Shown: positions 1-8,922 of the stretch, one piece after another
How positions within the stretch are numbered: position 1 is the first letter of the stretch
Layout: the number at the start of each line of letters is the position of its first letter
Assembly: GCA_000733355.1 (NCBI GenBank)
Contig: JNVV01000080.1
Span: forward strand, 1-64,000
DNA: 64,000 nt
Source: Falciphora oryzae
Lineage: Eukaryota > Ascomycota > Sordariomycetes > Magnaporthales > Magnaporthaceae
Direction: 5' to 3'
The notes under the pieces: generated by a model
The model's database searches: none
What the model was told of the DNA's origin: nothing
What the model saw: the letters and a program-made list of their open reading frames with translations, nothing else
Made by a program: the position numbers and the translations under genes

Positions 1-336
1 GGGGTGCAGAGGCTCACCAACAAAAAACGCGCGTTGGCGACTACCGACGGCAACGCGATCAAGCCTCCTGGGCGGACGAGATACGGGTGCGAGTTTTGTG
101 ACGTACCGCTTTGTAACAACGACTTCTGCTGGTACCTTTACCACGGGCTGGATAAGGCGGAGTTGGAAGTACCGAAAAAATGAACGTTTTTATTGGCTGA
201 CGCGCGTAGGATCGGCGGTCGGGTGGTTAACCGCACTCAAGGGGATAGACTTATTAAGGGACCACCACCGGGCTGAACGATTCGATTACCGTGTGCCGTT
301 ACCATCCCCACTCGCGGGTCCTTGGTCAGAGAACAT

Positions 337-506
337 TGTTGCACGTGGTGCAGGATTTGATTAGTCAAGTGCACGGACGTGTTGGGCAGGACTCGCTGCA
401 GGCAAATTTTGCGGGAAATCTGTCCAGGCGGGTATGGGGCATCATCAGACAGACAGACAATCAATCAATCCAATCAAATCAATTCATTCTCGTACGCTGT
501 GCAACA
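337..506. mobile_element. Solo-LTR-like short element, family S1 copy 1
   Basis: A 170-bp unit begins TGTTGCAC and ends GTGCAACA, and is flanked on both sides by the 5-bp duplication AACAT (332-336 and 507-511). A second copy lies at 3599-3773 with its own different duplication. TG..CA ends plus a 5-bp duplication are the signature of LTR-retrotransposon integration, so a solo LTR is the best reading. No coding capacity is seen. Confidence 0.8.
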
Positions 507-732
507 AACATATGGCCGGTTTTTTTTTGTTAAGGGAAGACGTCATCTCGCCACTATTGGACGGAATGGGCCAAAAATTTTAAAACAGCGCAACGTTAGC
601 TGATGGGAAAAAATAATAAATTTGTTACCCCCTTTAGGCCTTGTTGAGGGCAAAGAAATGGGAGAGAAAATGTATTAACTATTAACTACGATTTTTTGTT
701 AATTTTTAAAGTTTAATTTAAAAGGGTGTATT

Positions 733-889
733 TGTGAGAGCCGATAGGTAGGGTCGTCGAAAGTGGTGGAGGTGGGTTGTATTAGGAAGAATTGCAGCTT
801 CAGAGGCCGGAGGCCCTGGGTGCAAGATATTTGTGCGTGTCTGGAGGCCTGGTCACGTGGCCGGCCTAGGCCCTCTGTCAGCCATGACA
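733..889 (+). mobile_element. Solo-LTR-like short element, family S2 copy 1
   Basis: A 157-bp unit runs from TGTGAGAGCC to GCCATGACA and is flanked by perfect 5-bp duplications GTATT (728-732 and 890-894). Close copies are at 60415-60572 and 62826-62984, and a diverged relative is at 22398-22548. All carry a GGCCGGAGGCC-like core and a CACGTG box. It is very short for an LTR and non-coding. Confidence 0.82.
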
Positions 890-944
890 GTATTTATATG
901 CATCCCTGCTGTCGCTAAAGGGTGTGATCGAAAAAGAGGTGCTT

Positions 945-1244
945 TGTTGGTAGGAGTATGTACTCCTGTGGGCTCGGAGACCTCCAAATAGGGTGAACAA
1001 CGACCCTTTATATCAGAGGTTCGTTTTATTATTGTGCACGAAGAGGAAAGGGATCTATCTGCCAGAGAGGGAGCAAGAGGGAGGCTATATATACACGTTC
1101 TGGATCGGCCAAAGACCGTTCCCCTGCTCCCCAACCTCGTTGGTTCACCGACCCTCAGATCCCATGATCAGAGATCATGGGACCGGAGGATTCAGGCCTC
1201 TCTGTGCCTTATCGATTGTCTGCACCGGTTAACGCAATCCAACA
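945..1244 (-). mobile_element. Solo LTR of a copia-type element, family C2
   Basis: Read on the minus strand, a 300-bp unit starts TGTTGGATTG and ends CCTACCAACA, and is flanked by 5-bp duplications TGCTT (940-944 and 1245-1249). It contains a TATA-like TATATATA followed by a CTCCCTCTCTGGCAGATAG-type leader, as expected of an LTR promoter. Related LTRs are at 11654-11954 (also plus strand) and 54479-54683. An internal palindrome at 1160-1182 is also conserved in the 11.7 kb copy. Confidence 0.85.
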
Positions 1245-1899
1245 TGCTTCGACTTATTTCCATAAGCCCGTCTAGCCAGTGCTCCTCGTGCGAAGCTGGA
1301 ACGAAGACCAGAAACATTCAACTCCCTCCTCTGCCTTTCCATGTCTACCTAACCCTCCCAACCAACCCATCTCGTCACCCAAAAACCTGCGACAAGCCGC
1401 TATTTTTCACACGGAGCAGGACGATGCTCTCCCTCTTTCCCACCCCAAAATCTAATTGCACTGCCTACAATTGTGTTTGGACAGGGGCTTTTCATCCCTG
1501 CGCTTTTCGACTTCCTAGCTATGACCCCACGCAGAAGGGCTTGACCCCCAGATCGGAAACGCTTGCTCTTCTCGGGGCTCGGGTTCCAAAAGCCGCCGCG
1601 CGGGCTCCAGTCGAAAACGCTGCTATTTCCGATGTGCAGGCGGCGAATGGGTTTGGTCGCCATATATTATTTTCCTCCTTCTCTTGTGCACCCGCAGCAA
1701 TTTCGCGCACTCTCGTTTGAGCCCTCCTCCAACTCACTGCAACATACCTCCCTCTCTGGTTTTCTTTTCTCTTGGCACACCATCTTAGACCCTGGCTAGA
1801 CTCATTGTAGCTGGCACACCAACGCTACTTTACTTGCAGCCTTCCTCCTTCTCCCTTTCTTATTCCAGCTAGCTTTTCGACAAAATAGCTTCCGTACCG
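1245..1899 (+). promoter_or_regulatory. CT-rich leader upstream of the 1.9 kb pseudogene
   Basis: No convincing ORF is seen here. From about 1680 the plus strand becomes CT-rich, with repeated CTCCTCC, CTCTC and TTCTC tracts up to the ATG at 1900. That is typical of a fungal promoter and 5' UTR. The tract favours the plus-strand ORF that follows as a former gene. Confidence 0.4.
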
Positions 1900-2403
1900 A
1901 TGGGTAATATTACGCCCACCCCGGGCTCAGCAGACGAGTTCTCCGCAGCAGCCACGGGTGTACGCCACACAGACGGCCAGGGGCAGGCAGCATATTCGCA
2001 ACCGGGCTCGGAATCCACGCTCGCGGCCAAATCTCAACACCAGCAGTACGGAAATCCACACCAACAACAACACCAGCATCAGCACCAGCATACGTTTGCA
2101 TCCCAGTATGACATGGCGACACAGCCATACGGTCCCGGCCGCGGGCAACCCGGCTCCTACAACATGTCTTCCATGGTGCACTCGCTCCCGCAAGCCAACT
2201 TCCGACCTAGGCAGCAGCGGTTCAACCCCCCGGCGCCTGGCGGTAGAGCCCAACTGGTGCCGCAGATGTCGCCCTACATGGGCCCCTCTCCCATGAGCCC
2301 GATGCCAGACCCTCAGCCAGGCCCGCCGTACTATATGCCTCAACACGGTCCTATTTAACCGTACTACGGGCCACCCCCTCTGGCGTTGCAACACCCACTC
2401 TAA
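1900..2403 (+). pseudogene. Truncated Gln/Pro/Met-rich protein N-terminus
   Basis: An ORF of 152 codons starts at an ATG behind a CT-rich leader. It encodes a low-complexity Gln/His-rich stretch (about residues 47-65), then a Pro/Met/Tyr-rich segment resembling the disordered N-termini of fungal RNA-binding or regulatory proteins. The frame ends at a TAA (2356-2358). Read past this codon, the same frame continues with the same Pro/Tyr-rich character for 15 codons to a second TAA. CAA to TAA is the type of change made by repeat-induced point mutation. No folded domain remains, so this is most likely the 5' fragment of a disabled gene copy. I cannot name the parent gene. Confidence 0.45.
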
Positions 2404-3598
2404 TGAAGGTACACTAAAAGGCGAAATGGGTGTCGCAGGTTTTATAAATAACGTTGTTTGAGGACCGCGGGGTTGATCGTGGCTTTGCAGGACACACTTG
2501 TAGCAGGAGCTGCATAAGGGCCCAATGCCTAACAAAGGGCTTTGCCCACATCACCGTCCCTAAATCCTGTGACCCCGATATGTGTTTTGCCGCGGTCCAC
2601 CACACCTAGCCAACCGGCCGGGCCGGCCGATTAACACGACACAAACATATCCATCATCTAGCAGCACACGTCGGCGTCGCTGAGCGACGCGTGGCGTACT
2701 ATCAAACATCGGCGCCCTCGAGGAGGATAGCAGCCTTAACTTCGACACGGCGATTGCACCGGGGCACTATCCTGGGGCATTCCTGACGGGGTCGAGACGT
2801 TCAATGGAAGATCCCGCTGCGCGTCTGGCCACTCCTGCTCAGCCGAACTGGGCAAGCTCACCTGAACAACAACTCGGTCGGCGCCAAGGCCAGCACCACT
2901 TGTACGCTTTGACGCCAAATAAGCCCTACCAGGGCTATCAGTCAGTGACAATTCCTGGCAGCCGAGGAGGCGCTAGGAGGTGGACTCAGGTGGGATTCTA
3001 GGAGAGGGTGGCTTGATTATCTTGGCGAGATCTGCGACTGGCTGCGCCATACCTCAGCTCTTTTGGCCGGACCATCGGTCGATGCACAGACGTGTCCACC
3101 AGCATCGATCGACTCAACGCTAGCAAATTAAAGTGGTAGTATTGGCAGCTAAGGACCTCGAGGGCGGACCCCTTTGCGGCTGAAGATGAGTTGCATGGAT
3201 GCAGGGTTCCTGGAACAGGGGTGGACTCGCGTTGCGCTTGGATGGCTGCCATAGCCACATGTCTGCCTCGATCAGGGATCAACTTCCTTTTATATGTGAG
3301 AACTACTGCCCGTAGTGCGAGTTTGTCGCATTCAATCTCCCTTCCAGCGCGGCCGACCCTCCAAGTACCCCCATCCTGGACCCCATCGCCGAAATACTTG
3401 CGCCGTGGTGCCTCCAGACCATACGATGGTACCGTACTAAGTTTGTGATGGGACCGTACTAAGTCTTCGAAACGGCCGCTATCACGGCGCCGTCCAGCGT
3501 CCCTCTTTGGTGGCGAGTCATAACAACGGCCACCGTTCAAACCAGAGCGCCACCGCAGTCGCTGACTCGGTTAGCGCCACAGGGCGGAGAGCTCCTTT
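2404..3598. other. No recognisable gene
   Basis: Short open frames exist on both strands, including about 180 codons on minus at 2998-3540, but none shows a recognisable domain, a leader or splice signals. A plus-strand frame at 2710-3000 is Ser/Pro/Gln-rich and could be more debris of the neighbouring pseudogene. I see no other structure. Confidence 0.5.
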
Positions 3599-3773
3599 TG
3601 TTGCACGCGGTGCAGGTTTTGATTAGTCAAGTGCACGGACGTATTGGGCAGGACGCGGTGCAGGCAAAATTTTGCGGGAAATCTGTCCAGGCGGGGGCAT
3701 GGCGCATCATCAATCAAACAGAACAATCGATCAATCCAATCAGATCAATTCATTCTCGTTACGCCGTGCAACA
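3599..3773. mobile_element. Solo-LTR-like short element, family S1 copy 2
   Basis: This 175-bp second copy of the 337-506 element again runs from TGTTGCAC to GTGCAACA. It has its own perfect 5-bp duplication CCTTT (3594-3598 and 3774-3778). Because the two copies have different duplications, they are independent insertions rather than the two LTRs of one element. Confidence 0.8.
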
Positions 3774-4032
3774 CCTTTCCCCAGTTCTGGATGGCGGGCC
3801 TCAGCGAGAATTCGGAAGCACATCCCTACTAGCATCCCGACCTGTGCCCCGGACTTTTAAGAAATCGGATGACATTTTGGCGTTTGCAGTGCTGGTAAGA
3901 TTAAGGCGTTGCGACGCATAAAATACTAGACCGAAGCCCCGTCATCACGGCCGCCTCTCTCAGGAACATGATGCTCTTCTTCAGGACCCAGTCGAGGACA
4001 AGACGACCGACGCCCTGAATGCAACCGCGAAG

Positions 4033-5154
4033 ATGGGCTACCTCATCGGCGACCACGACTTTACGACCCACGTGGTCACGGCGGCCATCGTCGCTGCCTC
4101 GTATGTTAACGTGGCCGATCTGAACTGGATCATGTTCTCCCTGTTCAAAACGCGGCGCAGCGTGTATTTTTGGTCCTTCTTCGCCTCCACTTGGGGTGTC
4201 TTCTTTCACCAGCTCGGCTTCTTGCTCCGCGACTTTCAGATTGTGTCCAATGTCGCCGTCCTCATCATCATCACCTCGCTGGGCTGGATCGCCATGGTCA
4301 CCGGCCAGTCTCTCGTTCTCTACTCCCGGCTCCACCTGTTGCTGCACAACCAGACCATCTTGCGGCTCATTTTGGCCATGATCATTGCCAACGCCCTCAT
4401 CTGCCACGTGCCCATCGTCATCCTCGTCACTGGCAGTTACTTCTCGAGCAACCCGGGCGCGTGGACAAGCGTGTACCAGGTGTACGAGAAGTTGCAAATC
4501 ACGCTCTTCTTCCTACAAGAGGCCATCATCTCGGGCGCCTACGTCTGGGCCGCGCTCAAGATCTTCCCGCTGCAGAGCCGGATCCACGGCCAAAAGGCGG
4601 CCCAAATGCGCCGGCACCTCATCCTGGTCAACCTCTTCATCATCGCCCTCGACATTATCGTCTTAGCCATTGGCTATGCCGGCCTCTTCGACGTCCAGAC
4701 CATCACCAAGGGCTTCCTCTACTCTGTCAAGCTCAAAATCGAGTTCACCATTCTCAACTCGCTCCGGAGCCTCGCCAAAAGCCCGACGCCGACGGCGGGC
4801 AGCCACCCGGACTATGAGTTGTCGGGGACCCGGCGCCGCGGCACCCGCCGCAACGTGACGGCGGCCGAGGACACCGCTCTCGACAGCCCCGCCGGCCCTC
4901 ATCATCAGCGGACCGACACGCGAGCCGGCTACAGCGCCTACGCCAAGGGCGTCCCCGCCGGGAGCCAAAAGGACGCCCGCGACGGCATCGTCGTCACCAA
5001 GGCCACCGAGGTCACGCACAGGCTTAAGGCCAAGAAGGACGCCGACAGCATTGGGGCCAACTCGTCGGGCCTCGATTCCCTCGACGGCACGGTGCCTTGG
5101 CCGAGCCCCTCGGTAACATCCCAAACCAGCCTCACGAGACTCCACCACATGTAG
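4033..5154 (+). CDS. Seven-transmembrane DUF7703-type membrane protein
   Basis: The 373-residue protein has about seven hydrophobic helices in its first 255 residues: roughly 10-38, 43-66, 71-100, 108-135, 152-178, 192-218 and 222-248. A hydrophilic, probably cytosolic Ser/Thr/Arg-rich tail follows. The segment with VTGQSLVLYSRLHLL at the end of helix 3 is characteristic, as I recall, of the fungal DUF7703 family, whose function is unknown. ATG 4033 is the first Met, but the frame is open upstream to about 3930. A GTAAG at 3893 followed by an AG before that point suggests a short intron and a missing upstream exon, so the true N-terminus may lie further left. Codon use is GC-rich and the ORF is undamaged. 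I expect a plasma-membrane or endomembrane location. Confidence 0.78.
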   Translation: MGYLIGDHDFTTHVVTAAIVAASYVNVADLNWIMFSLFKTRRSVYFWSFFASTWGVFFHQLGFLLRDFQIVSNVAVLIIITSLGWIAMVTGQSLVLYSRLHLLLHNQTILRLILAMIIANALICHVPIVILVTGSYFSSNPGAWTSVYQVYEKLQITLFFLQEAIISGAYVWAALKIFPLQSRIHGQKAAQMRRHLILVNLFIIALDIIVLAIGYAGLFDVQTITKGFLYSVKLKIEFTILNSLRSLAKSPTPTAGSHPDYELSGTRRRGTRRNVTAAEDTALDSPAGPHHQRTDTRAGYSAYAKGVPAGSQKDARDGIVVTKATEVTHRLKAKKDADSIGANSSGLDSLDGTVPWPSPSVTSQTSLTRLHHM

Positions 5155-5783
5155 CCGCCGCCGGCTCCCTTTTGACTCTTGTGGCCCTTTCCGTCTCTAT
5201 CTCCGGGGCTGAATGCATAGGATCTTTGCTATGCTGCACCGCGACCTGTCAGCCAGGCATACCAGAGCCCCCACTCCGAGTACGTCAAGCCCAAGACGCA
5301 GCAGCTGGCCGACCACCACCAACACGCGCCGTCGACGACGACCACCTACGCCGCCGCAGCGACAGCCTCGGCCTACGCTGACCACTCCGCCCTCGGCGGA
5401 CCTACCACCTAGGCCGCACTCGAGCTTAGTGTCTTTGGTTACCTGGACCTATACGAACTATTTTGATTCTTTTTGCTCTTTGCCAACGCGTTTTTTTGCT
5501 TTCTGTTTATTTTGTTCGCCGTTTAGCGGTAAGCATGTGCATTGGTAATATCGAAGACGCTCCGGAGTGCGTCGTAATCCTTTAGGTCTTTAACCGGTTG
5601 TCGCAGCATCGTGGCGGGTAATAAGGTTAGGTTAGGTTTATTTAACGTCCGTCGCGAGTGCTGCCCAACTCTCGCCTCCCAAGGGGCATCAAACGTACTA
5701 GCGACTACCGGATGAATTAGATACCGCGTACAGAACAGTGACTGCAGTCACGGTAGCTAGCAAAACAAGCCTGTGTATACGTT
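5155..5783. other. Intergenic, contains dispersed repeat R1
   Basis: The DUF7703 gene ends at 5154. After a T-rich stretch at 5450-5520 there is no recognisable gene. The only structured feature is the R1 repeat copy at 5623-5725, annotated separately. Confidence 0.5.
5623..5725 (+). repeat. Dispersed repeat R1, copy c
   Basis: About 100 bp starting AAGGTTAGGTTAGG, followed by TATTTAACGTC, CCTCCCAAGGGGCAT and CTAGCGACTACC. The same order of blocks recurs at 23056-23124 (minus), 36427-36528 (minus, the closest relative) and 62754-62825 (plus). Its type is unknown, and no terminal inverted repeats or target duplications are obvious. Confidence 0.6.
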
Positions 5784-6215
5784 TCAAAACAGCTTCTCGG
5801 CTATTTTGCCTGAGTGGAGCAGGCTGTTGAACTGCGCCGTGGGGTCCGTACGCGAAGGCCCGACGTAGTAAGGGGTCGGTTCCTTGGGGGTTTTGTCGTA
5901 AAGGTCGTCAAGGAACTTTCCGAGATCCTCCTCAGACCAGGCCGCAGTCGGCCCACTGGGGAAGTCCGGCAACCCGAACTTGCCTTTCCATTTCCTCTTG
6001 TCGGCGGGATGTAGCCAGCATATCCCCGTTTTCGCGTCATGGCGGAATTCCACACCGAGAAGATCCCAACCCTCCTGCGGCGGTCGAAACATCCTTTCCA
6101 GTTCGGCTGGCGTAACTTCTTGCAAGCCCTCGATGCGGATCAGGCCGCTGAAATCCGGCCCGAACCTCTTTGATAGATTCGAGGTAAAGCTTGGTCCCAT
6201 TTCGTCAACGTGCAT
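5784..6215 (-). CDS. Hypothetical protein
   Basis: The 143-residue ORF starts at ATG 6215. It is rich in Trp, Pro and charged residues (WLHPADKRKWKG around residue 67, WSEEDLGKFLDDLYDKTPKEP around 92) and ends SGKIAEKLF. The composition looks like a real soluble protein and I see no internal damage. The same frame is open upstream to about 6455 with a Pro/Ser-rich stretch and no earlier in-frame Met. The ORF may therefore be the last exon of a longer gene, with a possible CTCAG acceptor near 6432. I do not recognise a family. Confidence 0.5.
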   Translation of the reverse strand: MHVDEMGPSFTSNLSKRFGPDFSGLIRIEGLQEVTPAELERMFRPPQEGWDLLGVEFRHDAKTGICWLHPADKRKWKGKFGLPDFPSGPTAAWSEEDLGKFLDDLYDKTPKEPTPYYVGPSRTDPTAQFNSLLHSGKIAEKLF

Positions 6216-6485
6216 GGACGGCTGTGTAAGAACGGCTCGTTGCTGGCTAGGAGGTGGTTCTGATGATGGAGGACCTGGCGAAGGAAGAGGGCTGCAGCCG
6301 GACGCGGTCGGGGTCCCCGGGTTTCGGCTGGTGGGGAGCAGGGTTCTCTTGGGTTGGGCGGACCGGGGCGAATTGAAACTCGGTGAAAGCTTCCGGCTGG
6401 GGGGCAGAGCTACCGTCTGTACTGAGAGGTAAACTGGTTTTCAAACGGTTTTTTAAAAATAGTATGGAAAAACTAAAAAACCGCT

Positions 6486-6575
6486 TTAGTATTGAACATG
6501 CCCTTAGTATTGAACATGCCCTTAGTATTGAACATGCCCTTAGTATTGAACATGCCCTTAGTATTGAACATGCCC
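6486..6575. repeat. 18-bp minisatellite, five identical units
   Basis: Five perfect head-to-tail copies of TTAGTATTGAACATGCCC are present at 6486, 6504, 6522, 6540 and 6558. The unit length is a multiple of three, so one frame reads SIEHAL repeatedly, but there is no gene around it. The array lies in AT-rich sequence whose TTTTTT runs and terminal GCCCTAAG resemble the ends of the MITEs elsewhere in this window. Confidence 0.9.
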
Positions 6576-7069
6576 TAAGAAAAAAGTGAGTCCTCCATGT
6601 CTTCGTCCTCCATCTTCATTGATGTATTAAAAAAATAAATGCCCTCAAGCTGATCTCATGGGCCCTTTTGGGGGCATTCTTTCACCAAATATCTTCCTCG
6701 TCTGACAGCCAGAACCTCTTCGGTGTACAAGACCGCAGTAAAAGAGACCGGAAAAGATGAACCAAACATATTTTTTCTTTGCAAAAACCACGAATCGCAA
6801 CTTGCCCCTTTTCCGAGAGACAAGTGATATCCCCCTAGATTAGAAAAACCTTTCGAAACGCCAAACGCCATTTGGTCGCGTAACACAAAAAGTAACGGCC
6901 CAAAAGTCACAAAAAAAGGCAGAAAAACCCAAATCCCAGCCTGATCTTAAGAGCCTCCTCCTCCTTTCCCATGCCGGTTTATTATGTATAAAAAAAAGAA
7001 AATTCGGTGCTGTAGCAAAAGTGCAGAGAAACAGAAAACTTAAGGTAATACAGTTATGGTGCGCTGCCG
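6576..7069. other. 3' flank of RAD21, no gene seen
   Basis: AT-rich intergenic sequence with several homopolymer A runs at 6625-6650 and 6985-6995. I see no coding potential. It probably holds the 3' UTR of the minus-strand RAD21 gene. Confidence 0.5.
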
Positions 7070-8922
7070 TTATGTTTCGACAGATACCATCGAGGCGCTG
7101 GTTACAGCCGGCTGCGGGCCCGATTGCGGCGCTGCCTCCTCCTGTTGCTCCTCACCCTCTGATTGGGCCATTTCGCCTCCGGCCTCCCGCTCGGCCCATG
7201 CGCCCCAGAGACCCCTTTTTGGGCGCACCCGGATCGGGCCGCCTAGTTGTCCCTCGGGTTGCTCGACTTTGATCGCGTCCTTGGTGGCAAGAACAAGGCA
7301 TTCAAAAAACATTTTAGTTGCGTCCGCCTTTGTCGTCCTATTTTCAGGGAGGAGCTCCTGGAAAACGACCGATGCCGCTTTGCGCTTTTCCTCGTCCGTG
7401 GCGGCTTCGGGGCCGAAATGGTCGCGCAGGATGTGCACGGCGTGCTTCGTTCGGATCGAGATGGGGCCAGCGTCCGCCGGGCGCACGATTGGTGCAATGG
7501 TGTCGTCGAAGGCGGGTATCGGGGCCTCGTAGCCCTCGGCCGCGGGGATCTCGAGCACGGTTTCATCACCACCTGCGATCTGGATGCCAGTCTCGTCGCC
7601 TTCAAACGCAAATGGTTCCAATTCGCCACCAATTTCGAGGCGTGGCGACTCCGGCTCGCCCCTTTTGCGTTTCAGGTCGTTCACAGGGCGGATCGCCGAC
7701 AGAGAAAGCAGACCTTTCAGCTCAGGCGCCCAGTAGTCACTGCGTGCGTCCATCATCACATTGGTCACGAAGCCACCGTTCTTTTCCATCTCCATGAGAG
7801 CGAGGAGGTACGGCTCGCGAGGAACAAATGACTGCGGCTGTAGAATGTTATCGTGGTGCACCTGCTGCTCGCGGATGTGATTGCTGGTGAGCATCGTCTC
7901 GGCGTCGGCAACGAGCAGACGCCGCTTTTTGGCCCTCTGCGGTGCCTCCATGACGGGTTCGTACACGCCCTCGCCCACGATGCGGGTGTACTCCATTTCG
8001 ATCTCGCGGGCAAACTCGGGGTCAATGTCGGAAAGCGGCGACTCCGAGATGCGGGCCGGCTCGGGGGGAGCAGCGCCCACGGGCCCCCGCAACACGGCGG
8101 ATCGGTCGCCAAGGTCGAACTCAAAGTCGCCGTCGAACATTTGCACGTCGCCAAACTCGAGACCCGGCGAAAGCTCCCGTTCGGGCTGGTCCTTGGACGG
8201 CGCAGCCAACTCGCTGACCAGGTCGTCCTCCACCCTCCTCGCGGCGGGCGCCTCACGGCCCATTTCAATGCTCTTCTCACGCGCCGGGCGGTCGAGGTCC
8301 ATGCCAAAGTCCAGCTCCAGATCAAGGTCCTCCATGTCGGCGGTTGTGAGCTGGAGATCGTCTTGGGGCTCGTACTCTTGCAAGAATTGGCTGAAGTCCT
8401 CCTGCAGGTAGATGTCGCGGTAGCTGATGCGGCCCCTGCGGCCCAGCTGCGGAGCAGGCAGAAGATCCAGGTTGTCGAGTGGTGCGATGCGATCGGGAAT
8501 CATCAACGCCTCGCGGATGGGCACATATTGGCCTATGGGGAGATCGTGATTCTCCGTCGGTTTGAAGGTCTGCCGAGCTGTCAATATAATAGGCCCGCGC
8601 CCCGTGCGCGCAATAAACGTGGCCGCTGCCCCAAAGGGGGTTCATTGGTCCTTACCATGTTGATTTTGATTACTGCTTCATTGCAATCGTCCAGCAGGTA
8701 GCGCGCTTTACGACTGTAAATCCTAACCACACCGAGCAACAGCTGACTACTAAAGCGTAGGGCCAGCGGCGCGTTATCAAGCGGTCTTATAATGTCCTTA
8801 ACGCTTTTGCTCAGGTTCGAGTTCAGGATGTGGCCCTTGGAGAGTTTGCGCTCCATGTTGGCAGCGAGCCAGACGCGGGCCAAAGGTCCCGTCTGGCTGA
8901 CGAGGGTGTCGGAGTAAAACAT
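7070..8922 (-). CDS. rad21: Cohesin kleisin subunit RAD21/SCC1
   Basis: Two exons on the minus strand, 8922-8656 and 8569-7070, are joined across an 86-bp intron (GTAAGG donor after ATG, GGCAG acceptor), giving 588 residues. The join is supported because it produces the kleisin sequence KINMTFKPTENHDLP, like KIKMAFRPG..DLP in animal RAD21. Exon 1 is the Rad21_Rec8 N-terminal domain (MFYSDTLVSQTGPLARVWL at residue 1), which binds SMC3. The middle is acidic and disordered, with candidate separase-type sites. The last about 110 residues form the winged helix (DEEKRKAASVVFQELLP) that binds SMC1. RAD21 closes the cohesin ring holding sister chromatids together and acts in break repair. The ORF is intact and is the best anchored housekeeping gene here. 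The strong RAD21-like N-terminus argues against meiotic REC8. Confidence 0.93.

Noticed and set aside
337..3773. The two S1 copies read as the 5' and 3' LTRs of one 3.4-kb element
   Set aside because: Each copy has its own different 5-bp duplication (AACAT and CCTTT), so they are separate insertions, and no retroelement genes lie between them.
5623..5640. Telomere-like GGTTAGGTTAGG
   Set aside because: Only two units, not TTAGGG, and part of dispersed repeat R1.
6486..6575. CRISPR-like array
   Set aside because: Units are contiguous with no spacers, and the window is eukaryotic.
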